Below the pieces are notes generated by a model. The model searched no databases, was not told the DNA's origin, and was given only the letters and a program-made list of their open reading frames with translations. The position numbers and the translations under genes are program-made. This document shows, piece by piece, positions 45,878 to 57,647 of a stretch of DNA of 64,000 bases (position 1 is its first letter; the number at the start of each line of letters is the position of its first letter). Source of the stretch: Ophiura sarsii (lineage: Eukaryota > Echinodermata > Ophiuroidea > Amphilepidida > Ophiuridae); contig CM069441.1 of assembly GCA_035610835.1 (NCBI GenBank), forward strand, positions 102,049,606 to 102,113,605, in the 5' to 3' direction.

Positions 45878-47038
45878 CACTGAAAACTAAACCTGGTTTG
45901 CCCTACTAAACAAAACTTAGTTAAAACTATGTCAAGTACGACTAACTTATAACTAGTACGCTAGGTTGGACTGAACTATTCGTACGTTAGGATGTACTAG
46001 GTGCTGGACTATCAAATATACTAGTTCAACTTTGACCTACTAATATAATAAACTAGTTAAAACATGCCCCACTAATATAATCGAGTGCTCTACTAATATA
46101 TTGGGTGTTCTACTAATGGTCTCTACTAACCAAAATTATGTCAAGTACGACTATTTTTTATCAGTCAGGCATACTGTACTAAAGCTTTTACTAGTTCAGC
46201 AGATTGAACTAGCATGTTAAGCTAGCTTGCCTAACTAAGCTAAAATACGTCGATCAAAATGGAAAGTTACGTGAAAATATCATTTTTCTCAACGTTTTTT
46301 TTTTAATAAAGTTGTTTGTTATAATTTAAAATGAGATTGTAAAGCGTCATGCAAGGTAGGCAGGATTTTGTATGGTCAACTTTAAATGGTGTGTTTTGTA
46401 CACACTTGTGCACATCGTCTGAGGTATGATGATCAGGTCTAGTGTATGTTTTATGTAGTCTGCAAAATTTTGCACCATTGGCATTGCATTACATTGCAAA
46501 CTGGGCCAGTTCACGATGACCATACAAAATCCTGTCTAACTTGCATGACGCCTTACGATCTCACTCAAATTATAACAACAACTTTATTATAAAAACAACG
46601 TTGAGAAAAATGATATTTTCACGTACCTTTCTAATTTGATCAGTATTTAACTCGGCAATCAGTCCCAGCTCAGTCCCCCACATGTAACATAAAGCGATGC
46701 ACGATGTCGTCTGAGTTGGCTGACGCAATGCATGTGATCAAAACGGCGGTAAAATTCACCTTTAGTACAACCAGGGACTTGTACGTCGTGAAACGTTAGT
46801 AGGACGTCTTTCACGATGAATCTAATTTTCATTTATTAGTACAGCAGACAAATTTGGAATAGTTGAGCATGTCCAGCTAACAATTTACTTCGATCCATAT
46901 TATACTTGTCAAGCATATTAGTTTGACACCGAGTCGTCCATTAAAAACTAGTTCACCCAGTGTAACTAAGCTTAACTATTAGTCCTACTAAACAATGGCT
47001 TAGTTCAGCCTCCAAAATATGAGTTTGTGTTTTCAGTG
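45878..47038. mobile_element. CACTGAAAAC MITE (copy B)
   Basis: Duplicate of 33671-34832. The right end here reads GTTTTCAGTG and is followed directly by TA, so it keeps the inverted repeat better than copy A. Confidence 0.85.
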
Positions 47039-47107
47039 TAGTATGCAATGCATTATACATGTATTGCCTGATCTTTGGTTTAATCGGTAGATAATGCTAT
47101 AATTCTT

Positions 47108-47650
47108 AACCTAACCCCCCTCCCCCAAATGCTAATACTACTTCTCAGCCCATCTCATGCGCATGTGCGGACGATTTTCAATGACGTAATCAACCGAGCC
47201 TACATAGTGAGTGATGAATACTGCGCAAACTAGTAGCTGAGGGTTGTGGCTTAGTGGGTGGGATGACGGGTCGATGTGTGGAGTGTCCCCAGATCGATTG
47301 ATTGGTGTTTTTTCGTCTAAAATTGTGATCCCGGTATAAAACCTGGTAAGGGTTGGGTTATGGTATCCAAATTGATTTTTTGTTGTTGGTGTTTTATTAA
47401 CCCTAATCACCCCCCCCCCCCCAACCCCATGCTAAAAAAAATACTTCTAAGACTAGCTCCAAGAACATGTGCAGGCCGTTTTCGATGACGTTATCATCCG
47501 TATACTGTGCGAACAAGCAACTGAGGGTTGTGGCTTAGTGGGTGGGATGACGGGCTGATGTGCAGATCGAGGGTACAAGGCGATTTAGTTGGTGTTTTTT
47601 CTTCCAACATTGTGATCCTAGAAAAAACTGGTTAGAGGGTTCGGGTTAAC
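47108..47650 (+). repeat. Tandem pair of SINE-like repeats (copy B)
   Basis: Duplicate of 34903-35436, including the C-run at 47409-47422. Confidence 0.6.
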
Positions 47651-48506
47651 ATGCAATTTACACAACATATTCTGAACATTGCTATCTTCAGTAGATAGCA
47701 TTGCAGTTTGTTATATGCATTGCATTATATAATCTTAATCTGAATATTGAATGTTTTTTCATTCATGCAATGGTACAAATATTTTCATTCAGTGAAATAT
47801 CATCCCATATATCACCTCATGAAAATAGTTACCATTGCACTCATACACTTTCATTATTTGTATACATTTATATGAACTATAATTCTTAATATGCAATTTA
47901 CATATAACAGAATCTGAACTTTGCTATCTTTAGTAGATAGCATTGCAGTTTGCTATATGCAATGTATTATACACAGATATGATAATTCTTAATATACAAC
48001 AGAATCTGAACATTGCTTTCTTCAGTAGATATCATTCCTGTTATTTCCTTTTATTTTTATTCAATTCAAACAAAACTACTACAGATCTAAGTGCAAATTG
48101 AATAAATCTCCACATATCCCAGCAGTGAATTAAATTACCATTATGTTGCCTTATACTTAACAGTCCATTAAAACTCCCTTTAAGGCTCCCAACAAGTACC
48201 CCTTATCTGACATTATCTTTGTTGAATTTTGTCTCAAGCATCAATTATTCTCCCTTTGTAACTAACATTTGACATCAAGTCTAATTCACATTAATTAACG
48301 CAACCATTCAGTTTTAATGTGAACTACTACGTACAGTGTTCCTAGTCCTCCTTGTAGGGATGCTATCCAGGGAAATATATTTAAATATAGAAACACTGAG
48401 CTGTGTCATCCTAGTTTTGATCTCAGGAACAGTTTGGATATGTATAAATCTGAGAATTTTTGCATTTTGAACCCATATGACCTTTGACCTCTGATAGCAG
48501 CCTTAA

Positions 48507-48879
48507 AGGTATATTATGTGATCTTTCCAGGGACACCCTCAACATCGAAAAAAAAATTGAAAGCAGATTTTCTTGCAGATTTACATTTCTGATCATTAAT
48601 CATACAGACATTCCAAGTTACAGGGCGATACGATTCTTAATTACTTCAAAATCATGGTTTAAGAGTGAAAATAAACTGTCGGGTTAACACGACAGTTTAT
48701 ATTTTCACTCTAAATTCACTCTAAAACCATGATTTTGAGGTAATTAGGAATCGTATCGCTCTGTAACTTGGAATGTATGTATGATTTATGATCAGAAATG
48801 TAAATCTGCAAGAAAATCTACTTTCTAAAAAAAATCATGAATAGAGGGTGCTCTCTGGAAAAGATCACATAATATGCCT
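48507..48879. mobile_element. TTAA-targeting foldback MITE, copy B only
   Basis: AGGTATATTATGTGATCTTT and, inverted, AAGATCACATAATATGCCT are the ends of a 373-bp palindrome. TTAA lies at 48503-48506 and 48880-48883. Copy A (36361-36380) holds the empty site AGCAGCCTTAATTAAGCTGC, so the insertion duplicated TTAA exactly. Same family as 1092-1835. Confidence 0.95.
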
Positions 48880-50788
48880 TTAATTAAGCTGCACAAGAAA
48901 AGTCTAGCACGCAAAAAACATTTAGTAGAAGTTAAAGGAACAATTTGGTGATGCTTTAGATTACCCTTACACATGATACAACAAAGTCACTCGGCCCAAG
49001 GACTATGACTGAAGCGAACAGTTCAAAAACATATTCATGAGCAAGTAATGACCTGAACTGTGAATCTAGTAACAGTAAGTGAAGCGTGCCCGCCTGGACT
49101 GTAGCAAATAAGTGACATCAACACTTTCAAGCATTTCTCATTTGTACTTTCGGGCAAATATTAGCCAGCCTATGTCTGGTGTGACTTCAGGAATCATGTG
49201 TACTGTTACATGATAGGCCTCCTTGGCTAGCCAAGAGTGTATGGGGCCTAATGCAAAAGGTTTTAATACTAAGGGCACCAAAACCCCTAAATCAACTTCT
49301 ATTAAAGTAAAAGCAATTCAAATATCAATATACATCACGATTTACCCTTTGAACAGAGGTCTTTTAAATATAGACAAATGTGCACCTTTTTAGCGTTATA
49401 TCACAGACTATAGAGGAAGGGACAATGAAGTGTGCGGCAACGCTTGATCAATGATCGTTTTGGCAATACAATTACATGAGCGTGATTATGAGATGACTAC
49501 AGTCTCGAATACTGTGTTCGGTAGCATGAATCTGAACATGGCCATTTGTAGCCATTTTTAGGGGGTTTTGTCCGTATGTGTTGTGTTATCCCCGACCAGT
49601 TACTGCCTTTTATCGTGGCTTTTTATCGTATTTTTTGTGGTACAAGAATCTTGAAAAGTAAGGACGTTGGTTGAAGGAAATTTTGATAAGTTGTGTATTA
49701 TATTGATACCTACTGCATGAGCATATTTTTGAGGTCCAGAATTAGGCGTTACTAAGATGTTTTTGGGCCGTAACCAAGGCACGTTCTCTGTTTCACATTT
49801 AGGTACATGTGTTAGAATGTACAGTGATGCGCCCCTACGATAGTTTCTACGCATAAAGAAGTAGACCCCGAATTACATGGAATTAAAATGTGGTTTGTGT
49901 TTGTATTTATTGTATTTCATCAATCATTTTCCTCTCATTCTTCTCACTGGCATAATATGTTGGTGTTTGTTGTCATTTATACGCTATTTATAAGGTTATT
50001 TGCCTACGTTAATGAATGCGGATAGTTATAGTCAATTATAATTCAAGCAAATCGGCTGGCGTGAGTTCATTGATACCATGAGCTCACGTAGTCCTTTTCA
50101 GTACTTCTTCAGGCAAATGAATAAGGGGGAACCATACCAAAAAGACAAGGCTATCATGTGACTAATTTTAACATAATAATTAATGTCTAAATTCGGTTTT
50201 TCACGGACATATCGGACAGGTTTAACTTAAAAAATGAGTGCTCACCTGTTTCTTGACCCATATGCATCTATTATTCGGATGAAATTCAATCCGGTAGCCT
50301 TACATGCTTACACAGAAAAACAAAATTACCAATGTGATTATTGTTTTTTAAGATGGCCGACGAAGATTTTGTCTGAGACTAGTACGTATATACCACTCTC
50401 AGGATTTTGTATTAATACCACAGTTGTTTACTTGCTAGTCATAAATAAAAAGATCCAATGCGACTTTTCTGAACCACTTTTGCTAGCTTTTAGTTTCATA
50501 GCAATGTCATGAATTCCAAAGAGAACATAAAAGGACAAGTTTGAGTCTCCAAAAATGTGAGTGAGTCCATGGACGGTGGGACCAAGTGGGGCATAAAAAT
50601 GATTCCCTTCCAACATTGTACTTTTACCCGATACCCAAATTATAGATTTGGTACCAATCTATCGAAACTAGAGCTTACATCAGTTACGAAAATGAAAATA
50701 CCCGGCGAAAAATCACATTTTAGCGAAAGAGTAAAAATAATGCACAGATTAAATACAAAATAAATCAATTTCAAATGAATCTCCACAT

Positions 50789-50935
50789 TAAATGTGCATT
50801 AAATAATCGTGATTTAGCCGACAATTTTTTTAAAAATAAGCTTATTATTATTTTTTATTATTTTTATTTTGATGAATGAAATGATGGATAATTCCAGAAT
50901 CAAATGTTTAGAGACATTTTGGGAATCTCGGGTCC
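50789..50935 (+). repeat. Left direct repeat flanking the satellite array
   Basis: CATTAAATAATCGTGATTTA then GCCGA and GATGAATGAAATGATGGATA through ATGTTTAGAGACATTTTG is repeated in the same orientation at 54470-54608. It brackets the tandem array. Confidence 0.88.
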
Positions 50936-51094
50936 CAAAATGGGCCCCGGGATATCGACTTAGTCTAAAAAATGATGGATACCATGATAAAATGTGTCCC
51001 GATGTGATTTTTTGGATGATTTCACATTTTGAGCTACTTATGTCTGTGTACTGTATTCCCTTTACGAAAATGCAATCACCAAAATGTGATTGCA

Positions 51095-51330
51095 GCAAGG
51101 TGGTACCAGGTTGCACAAGGTTGTCGCACGGTTGCGTAAGGTTGCACAAGTTTGTCACAGGTTGTCGCACGGTTGCGTACGGTTGCACAAGTTTGTCGCA
51201 AGGTTGCACAAAGGTTGTGGATGATTGCTTCAAGGTTGCGCAACCTTCTCAGAACAACCAAACTGGTTGCGCAATTCAAGGTTGTATTTTTCCAAATTTA
51301 ACCTTGCGCAAGGTTGCAGAATTGATTGCG
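51095..51330 (+). repeat. GGTTGCACAA decamer minisatellite
   Basis: GGTTGCACAA, GGTTGTCGCAC, GGTTGCGTAA and GTTTGTCACA variants follow one another more than 12 times. They yield Cys-rich or Gly-rich translations on both strands, so the open frames across it are artefacts. Confidence 0.85.
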
Positions 51331-51399
51331 ATTTTCATAAGGGACGGGTCAAACTGCAACACATTTGACGCAGAAAAAAAGTGTCCAGCAATTTAGCCT

Positions 51400-54300
51400 A
51401 AAGAAATGAATGGACACCATAAAATGTGTACCGATTTGAATTTTGGGGATTTTTTTCACATTTTGAGCTACGTATGAAGTCTGTGTAGCTAACCGGTCAA
51501 ACCGCAACATATTTGACGGAGAAGAAAAAAATCTGACAATTTAGCCTAAAAAATGACAGACACCATAAAATGTGTCCTGATTTGATTTTTTGGATATGAT
51601 TTCACATTTTGAGCTATGTATAAAGTCTGTGTAGCTAGCCGGTCATACTGCAACACATTTGACGGAGAAAAAAAAATCATACAATTTAGCCTAAAAAATG
51701 ACAGACACCATAAAATGTATCCTGATTTGATTTTTTGGACATGATTTCACATTTTGAGCTGCGTATAAAGTCTGTGTAGCTAACGGCTCAAACCGCAACA
51801 CATTTGACGGAGAAAAAAACATTCCGGCAATTTAGCCTAAAAAATGGCGGATACCATGAAATGTGTCCCGATTTGATTTTTTGGATATGATTTCACATTT
51901 TGAGTTACGTATAAAGTCTGTGTAGCTAGCCGGTCATACTGCAACACATTTGACGGAGAAAAAAAAATCAGACAATTTAGCCTAAAAAATGACAGACACC
52001 ATAAAATGTGTCCTGATTTGATTTTTTGGACATGATTTCACATTTTGAGCTGCGTATAAATTCTGTGTAGCTAACGGGTCAAACCGCAACACATTTGACG
52101 GAGAAAAAAACATTCCGGCAATTTAGCCTAAAAAATGGCGGACACCTTGAAATGTGTCCCAATTTGATTTTTTGGATTTGATTTCACATTTTGAGCTACG
52201 TATGAAGTCTGTGTAGCTAGCCGGTCATACTGCAACACATTTGACGGAGAGAAAAAAAATCCGACAATTTAGCCTAAAAAATGACAAACACCATAAAATG
52301 TGTCCTGATTTGATTTTTTGGCCATGATTTCACATTTGGAGCTGCGTATCAAGTCTGTGTAGCTAACGGGTCAAACCGCAACACATTTGACGGAGAAAAA
52401 AACATTCCAGCAATTTAGCCTAACAAATGGCGGATACCATGAAATGTGTCCCGATTTGATTTTTTGGATATGATTTCACATTTTGAGTTACGTATAAAGT
52501 CTGTGTAGCTAGCCGGTCATACTGCAACACATTTGACGGAGAAAAAAAAATCAGACAATTTAGCCTAAAAAATGACAGACACCATAAAATGTGTCCTGAT
52601 TTGATTTTTTTGACATGATTTCACATTTTGAGCTGCGTATAAATTCTGTGTAGCTATAACGGGTCAAACCGCAACACATTTGACGGAGAAAAAAACATTC
52701 CGGCAATTTAGCCTAAAAAATGGCGGACACCTTGAAATGTGTCCCAATTTGATTTTTTGGATTTGATTTCACATTTTGAGCTACGTATGAAGTCTGTGTA
52801 GCTAGCCGGTCATACTGCAACACATTTGACGGAGAGAAAAAAAATCTGACAATTTAGCCTAAAAAATGACAGACACCATAAAATGTGTCCTGATTTGATT
52901 TTTTTGACATGATTTCACATTTTGAGCTGCGTATAAATTCTGTGTAGCTATAACGGGTCAAACCGCAACACATTTGACTGGGAGAAAAAGAAATCTGGCA
53001 ATTTAGCCTAAAAAATGACGGACACCATAATAATGTGTCCCGATTTGATTTTTTGGATTTGATTTCACATTTTGAGTTACGTATAAAGTCTGTGTAGCTA
53101 GCCGGTCATACTGCAACACATTTGACGGAGAAAAAAAAATCAGACAATTTAGCCTAAAAAATGACAGGCACCATAAAATGTGTCCTGATTTGATTTTTTG
53201 GACATGATTTCACATTTTGAGCTGCGTATCAAGTCTGTGTAGCTAACGGGTCAAACCGCAACACATTTGACGGAGAAAAAAACATTCCGGCAATTTAGCC
53301 TAAAAAATGGCGGACACCTTGAAATATGTCCCAATTTGATTTTTTGGATATGATTTCACATTTTGAGCTACGTATAAAGTCTGTGTAGCTAGCCGGTCAT
53401 ACTGCAACACATTTACCGGAGAAAAAAAAATCTGGCAATTTAGCCTAAAAAATGACGGACACCATAAAAAGTGTCCCGATTTGATTTTTTGGATATGATT
53501 TCACTTTTTGAGCTACATATAAAGTCTGTGTAGCTAACGGGTCAAACCGCAACACATTTGACTGGGAGAAAAAGAAATCTGGCAATTTAGCCTAAAAAAT
53601 GACGGACACCATAATAATGTGTCCCGATTTGATTTTTTGGATTTGATTTCACATTTTGAGTTACGTATAAAGTCTGTGTAGCTAACGGGTCAAACTGCAA
53701 CACATTTGACGGAGAAAAAATAATTCCGGCAATTTAGCCTAAAAAATGACAGACCCCATAAAATGTGTCCCGATTTGATTGTTTGGATATGATTTCATTT
53801 TTTGAGCTGCGTATGTAGCTAACGGGTCAAACCGCAACACATTTGACGGAGAAAAAACATTCCGGCAATTTAGCCTAAAAAATGGTGGACACCATGAAAT
53901 GTGTCCCGATTTCATATTTTGGATATGATTTCACATTTTGAGCTACATATAAAGTCTGTGTAGCTAGCCGGTCATACTGCAACACATTTGACGGAGAAAA
54001 CAAATCCGACAATTTAGCCTAAAAAATGACAGACACCATAAAATGTGTCCTGATTTGACTTTTTGGACATGATTTCACATTTTGAGCTACGTACAAAGTC
54101 TGTGTAGCTAACCGGTCAAACCGCAACATATTTGACAGAGAAAACAAATCCGGCAATTTAGCCTAAAAAATGAGTGACACCATAAAATGTCTCCCGATTT
54201 GATTTTTTAGATATGATTTCACTTTATGAGCTACGTATAAAGTCTGTGTAGCTAACTGGTCAAACCGCAACAAATTTTATGGAGAAAAAAATTCCCGGCA

Positions 54301-54420
54301 ATTTAGCCAAAAAAATGACGGACACCATAAAATGTGTCCCGATTTGATTTTTTTGATATGATTTCACTTTTTGAGCTACGTGTAAAGTATGCGTATAATG
54401 AACTGATCAAACCGCAACAC
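51400..54420 (+). repeat. Satellite array, about 21 units of 146 bp
   Basis: CTGTGTAGCT recurs at 51481, 51627, 51772, 51918 and so on to about 54245, at steps of 145-147. Each unit carries CAATTTAGCCTAAAAAATG, GATTTGATTTTTTGG and GATTTCACATTTTGAGCT. Two unit types alternate: one with TAGCCGGTCATACTGCAAC plus GACAGACACC, the other with TAACGGGTCAAACCGCAAC plus GGCGGAYACC. Units at the edges are the most diverged, as expected for unequal exchange. It is not coding and has no spacer-repeat structure. Confidence 0.95.
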
Positions 54421-54469
54421 ATTTGACGTATCAAATGATGTTCGCATTTCAAATTTTATCTCCAATATA

Positions 54470-54608
54470 TGTTTACATTAAATAATCGTGATTTAGCCGA
54501 AAAGGTGTTTTTAAGTAAGCTTATTTTTATTATTTTTGTTTACTATTTTGATGAATGAAATGATGGATAATTTTCAAATCAAATGTTTAGAGACATTTCG
54601 AGAATCAA
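54470..54608 (+). repeat. Right direct repeat flanking the satellite array
   Basis: Partner of 50789-50935. It differs by small indels in the T-rich middle. Confidence 0.88.
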
Positions 54609-55548
54609 ACTATCCATTATAACAACACATCGCTAACAATGTGAGTGTGACAGTCATCGAATCTGGTTCCGCTGGGATCCTAAAGTACCAACCACATTAA
54701 AAATGTCTACCGAAACCGCTCAACCAAAAACCATGCAACCCGATAACCGCAAAACCCGCGAACCGCGAAGCCCGAGAACCGCTCTAGTTTGGACTTGTGT
54801 TCAGGTCAAGCGCCAATGGGAACGTTGTGTGTGTATGATGTATAGGGATAGTTGACAATAACTTTGATATTATATTTTTATAGCTTATGTCATGCATGTC
54901 ACAAAATTCAAATGGTTTGGTCAATTTCCCGAATTTGGAGTTCATCTTAGTCACTGCGAACAAATTGTTATAATTCAACTAGGTACACTAACCTTATTCT
55001 CATTTTACGTGTGGACAAATTTAACGGAATTTTTGTATTTAAAAAAATGTTTGTGAATATTTCCAGCTGTATATCTCAGAAACGCAACTATCGAATGGCC
55101 TGATTGTTTTCGAAAGTTGAATTCCCCTGTCATGTTCAATTCTACCATATTTACTTTGGCTGATCCAATGATCAAGAATGGATAGTTACACTCTTCTGTT
55201 ATTTTCAATGAGATCCTACTTGTTTTGATCCAGCAAATACACGGGACCATTATTTTGCCCAGAGTGGGCGTCGGCCATCATAAAGACGCTCATTGGCTGA
55301 GTGGTGGAATGAAATCATGGGTCATTAATCGCAACAGCTACCTGCTAAACAATCATAGGGCTATGGATTTGCGGCGGGTATTTTGAGAATCGATCTTGAT
55401 TGTCCCTTCCTCTATAGTCTATGGTTATATCTATGCTTAACCCATACGGTGCTTCAGTGCTGTGTAAGTGGTTTGGGAAAGTTACCCAGTGGGGCTTTTC
55501 AAGTGTAGCAGTATTGTGAATCCCCTTGAAGTAGCTCAATCAACAAAG

Positions 55549-55882
55549 TTACCCGGTGGGGGGTACTTGGATTTGGTTTGGTCGGGGTGTGCCGCTGGAG
55601 ATTCAAAACCCCTACCCATTTCTAAGGGATTTTAGAAAAAACGATACCCATTTCTAAGGATTTTGCTTCATTATAGACCAAATTCTCAGGAAAATAGACC
55701 CACTTTTCACAACTTATTTGCGAAAATAGACCCATTTGTAAAAAGTGACCCCAATATTAGGGATTTTCCAGCACAAAATCATACCCATGTTTAGGGAATT
55801 TTTGCAAAAAAGCGACTCATTAGCATTAGAGCAGCACTTCCCCGTATACCGTATTAGGCGAGTGCCCCCCCCCCCCCCCCCG
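55549..55882 (-). repeat. ATGGGTC-rich dispersed repeat (copy B)
   Basis: Duplicate of 38283-38612. The C run is longer here (55865-55881). Confidence 0.7.
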
Positions 55883-56095
55883 AGACATGAATGAGGCATG
55901 TTGGTGTTGAGCAGATAGCAACTTCTTCAAGGGGAATACTTATTATAATGGTATCATTTGATTGGTTAGTTTGACCACGCCTCACTGTGTTGGCTGTTTC
56001 ACATAGTGTTGTACAGTGTTTGATGCCATGGGATGTGCTCATTTTCATCCCACAGTCCGAATAGCTTGAGCATGTTGAATGGATCTATCATATAA

Positions 56096-56370
56096 GCCTA
56101 ACCCCGGTTTAGGGCTTTTGACCGGGATCACAATTTTCGAGGAAAAAGAACACCAACTAAATCTCTGGGAACCTGCCGGGATTTGATCGGGGGACCATCC
56201 GTAATCAAGCCCCATGTCCCACCCACTAAGCCAGGGCCCTGAGCTACTCGTTCGCACAGTATACTGCGCTTATAGGCTCGGTTGACGACGTCATCGAAAA
56301 CCGGCGGTGCATGCGCTTGGAGAGGGACTTAGGATTGGCATTTTTTTAGCATTCAGGGGGTTAGGGTTAG
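56096..56370 (-). repeat. tRNA-derived SINE, minus strand, uninterrupted (copy B)
   Basis: Same unit as 38820-39735 without the MITE. On the minus strand it has TGGCTTAGTGGGTGGGACAT (A box) and CGATCAAATCCC (B box), then GAGATTTAGTTGGTGTTC, as in the plus-strand units at 34903 and 35187. It gives the complete order of the family. Confidence 0.7.
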
Positions 56371-57647
56371 TAGGTTCACATGGAATTCCACTCATTTACT
56401 ATACTATATGCACATGTTCTTTCCCCAAAAGAAGAATGTCGGCTAAAATGCAGAAAGTGTTGATTCTATCCCTAGATAACGGGTCAACTTTAACCGACAC
56501 AGGGTGTACAATACCATCCTGTATTGAACCATCTTTAACACAGGGCTGGCGATTCTTTTAATTAAAATATATACATAACAAATCAGATTTATTTGATTTA
56601 AATCTGATTTATTTGATTTAAATCTGATTTATTCGATTTAAATAAGATTTTTTTTATTTTATTTTTTTTAAATTCTTTTGATTTCAACCTAACATACCCT
56701 TTGACTGTTCCAACCCTGCTTTAACATCTTAGTTCAATATCCTGATGTCCAAATACCCAAACCCGCAGCACGCAACTATAACATCTGATCATGTATGTTG
56801 CCTTCTGTGGTTACACTACAGGATTTGAATATCATTCCCACCGGCAAATAGGTCAATTACTATGGTATACATATCTCTATGGTAAATCTATGCAGAACAT
56901 GGATGATAGGGAGGAAACAAGTCTTTAGAAATAAATCCCACGTAGAGCCTGTCGCTTTAGAGAGTAAAATATACTGTGGAAAGTTCTGAATATCTGATGA
57001 ATATAGTCAATCATATGAATAAAAGCATTTCATCATTTTGAAGGGAAAATAATCATAGTTATATACAGCCAGTTACCAGCTATCTACTTCCATACAAGTA
57101 TTCTCCTGATGTCCTGACATAGCAACCAGTCATCGTAAACCACAGATAGACTATCAGCTTCCAGTATCATTGCCAGTGACACTTGATGAATACCAAACTG
57201 TCATCAATTATTTGTTAGGATTTGGTATAGATGTATGCCACCCACTGTGCAGGTGTGTGTATATGCAGTCTATACTGCAAGAGCTATCATTACATCCTAT
57301 AGCTGCCTTGCTAATATTTCAGATAAGGCAACGAAAAAACTCCTCATCTTGTCCTACGGGCGAAAAGGACCTCTCCAGTAGGGTTGATTGGTTAGTCTGG
57401 CATTGGTGTTTTTTTTGGGGGGGTGTCAACATTTTCAGTGAATTTTCAAAAAAAAATCAAACTTTTGAAAATGTCCAACATTTTTCAAGTTTTTCATAAA
57501 AATTCAAAACATTTTCTTAACAACTGTCGAAAAATTGTTTTAAATTTGTATTTAAAAAAAAAATCAAATTAGAAAAATGGGTCAGTTGGGCCAGGGTTTT
57601 TGTTGTTGCCTTAGATGTACATTGGGTCCTTAGGCATGCATTAATTA

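Larger units (their letters stand above)
49487..54787 (+). mobile_element. 5.3-kb unknown element carrying a satellite array, copy B only
   Basis: Copy A reads CGTGATTTGGACTTG at 37113-37127. In copy B the same sequence is split after CGTGATT (49487) and resumes with TTTGGACTTG (54788). There is no target duplication, or at most TT. The left part (49487-50788) is unique AT-rich DNA with no recognised protein. The centre is a decamer minisatellite and about 21 tandem 146-bp units. The right part (54608-54787) ends with CGCGAACCGCG-type repeats and CTCTAG|T. Absence of target duplication, CTAG|T at the right edge and a central satellite fit non-autonomous Helitron/Helentron-like elements. The left edge does not start with TC and no clear 3' hairpin is seen, so the class is unproved. 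Confidence 0.8.

Noticed and set aside
50869..51396. 175-codon open frame, one of the longest in the window, Cys-rich
   Set aside because: It runs through the 140-bp direct repeat, the decamer minisatellite and a satellite unit. The Cys pattern is the decamer translated, and the other strand is open too.
51400..54420. CRISPR array
   Set aside because: The units are contiguous 146-bp tandem repeats with no spacers, in a eukaryotic genome.
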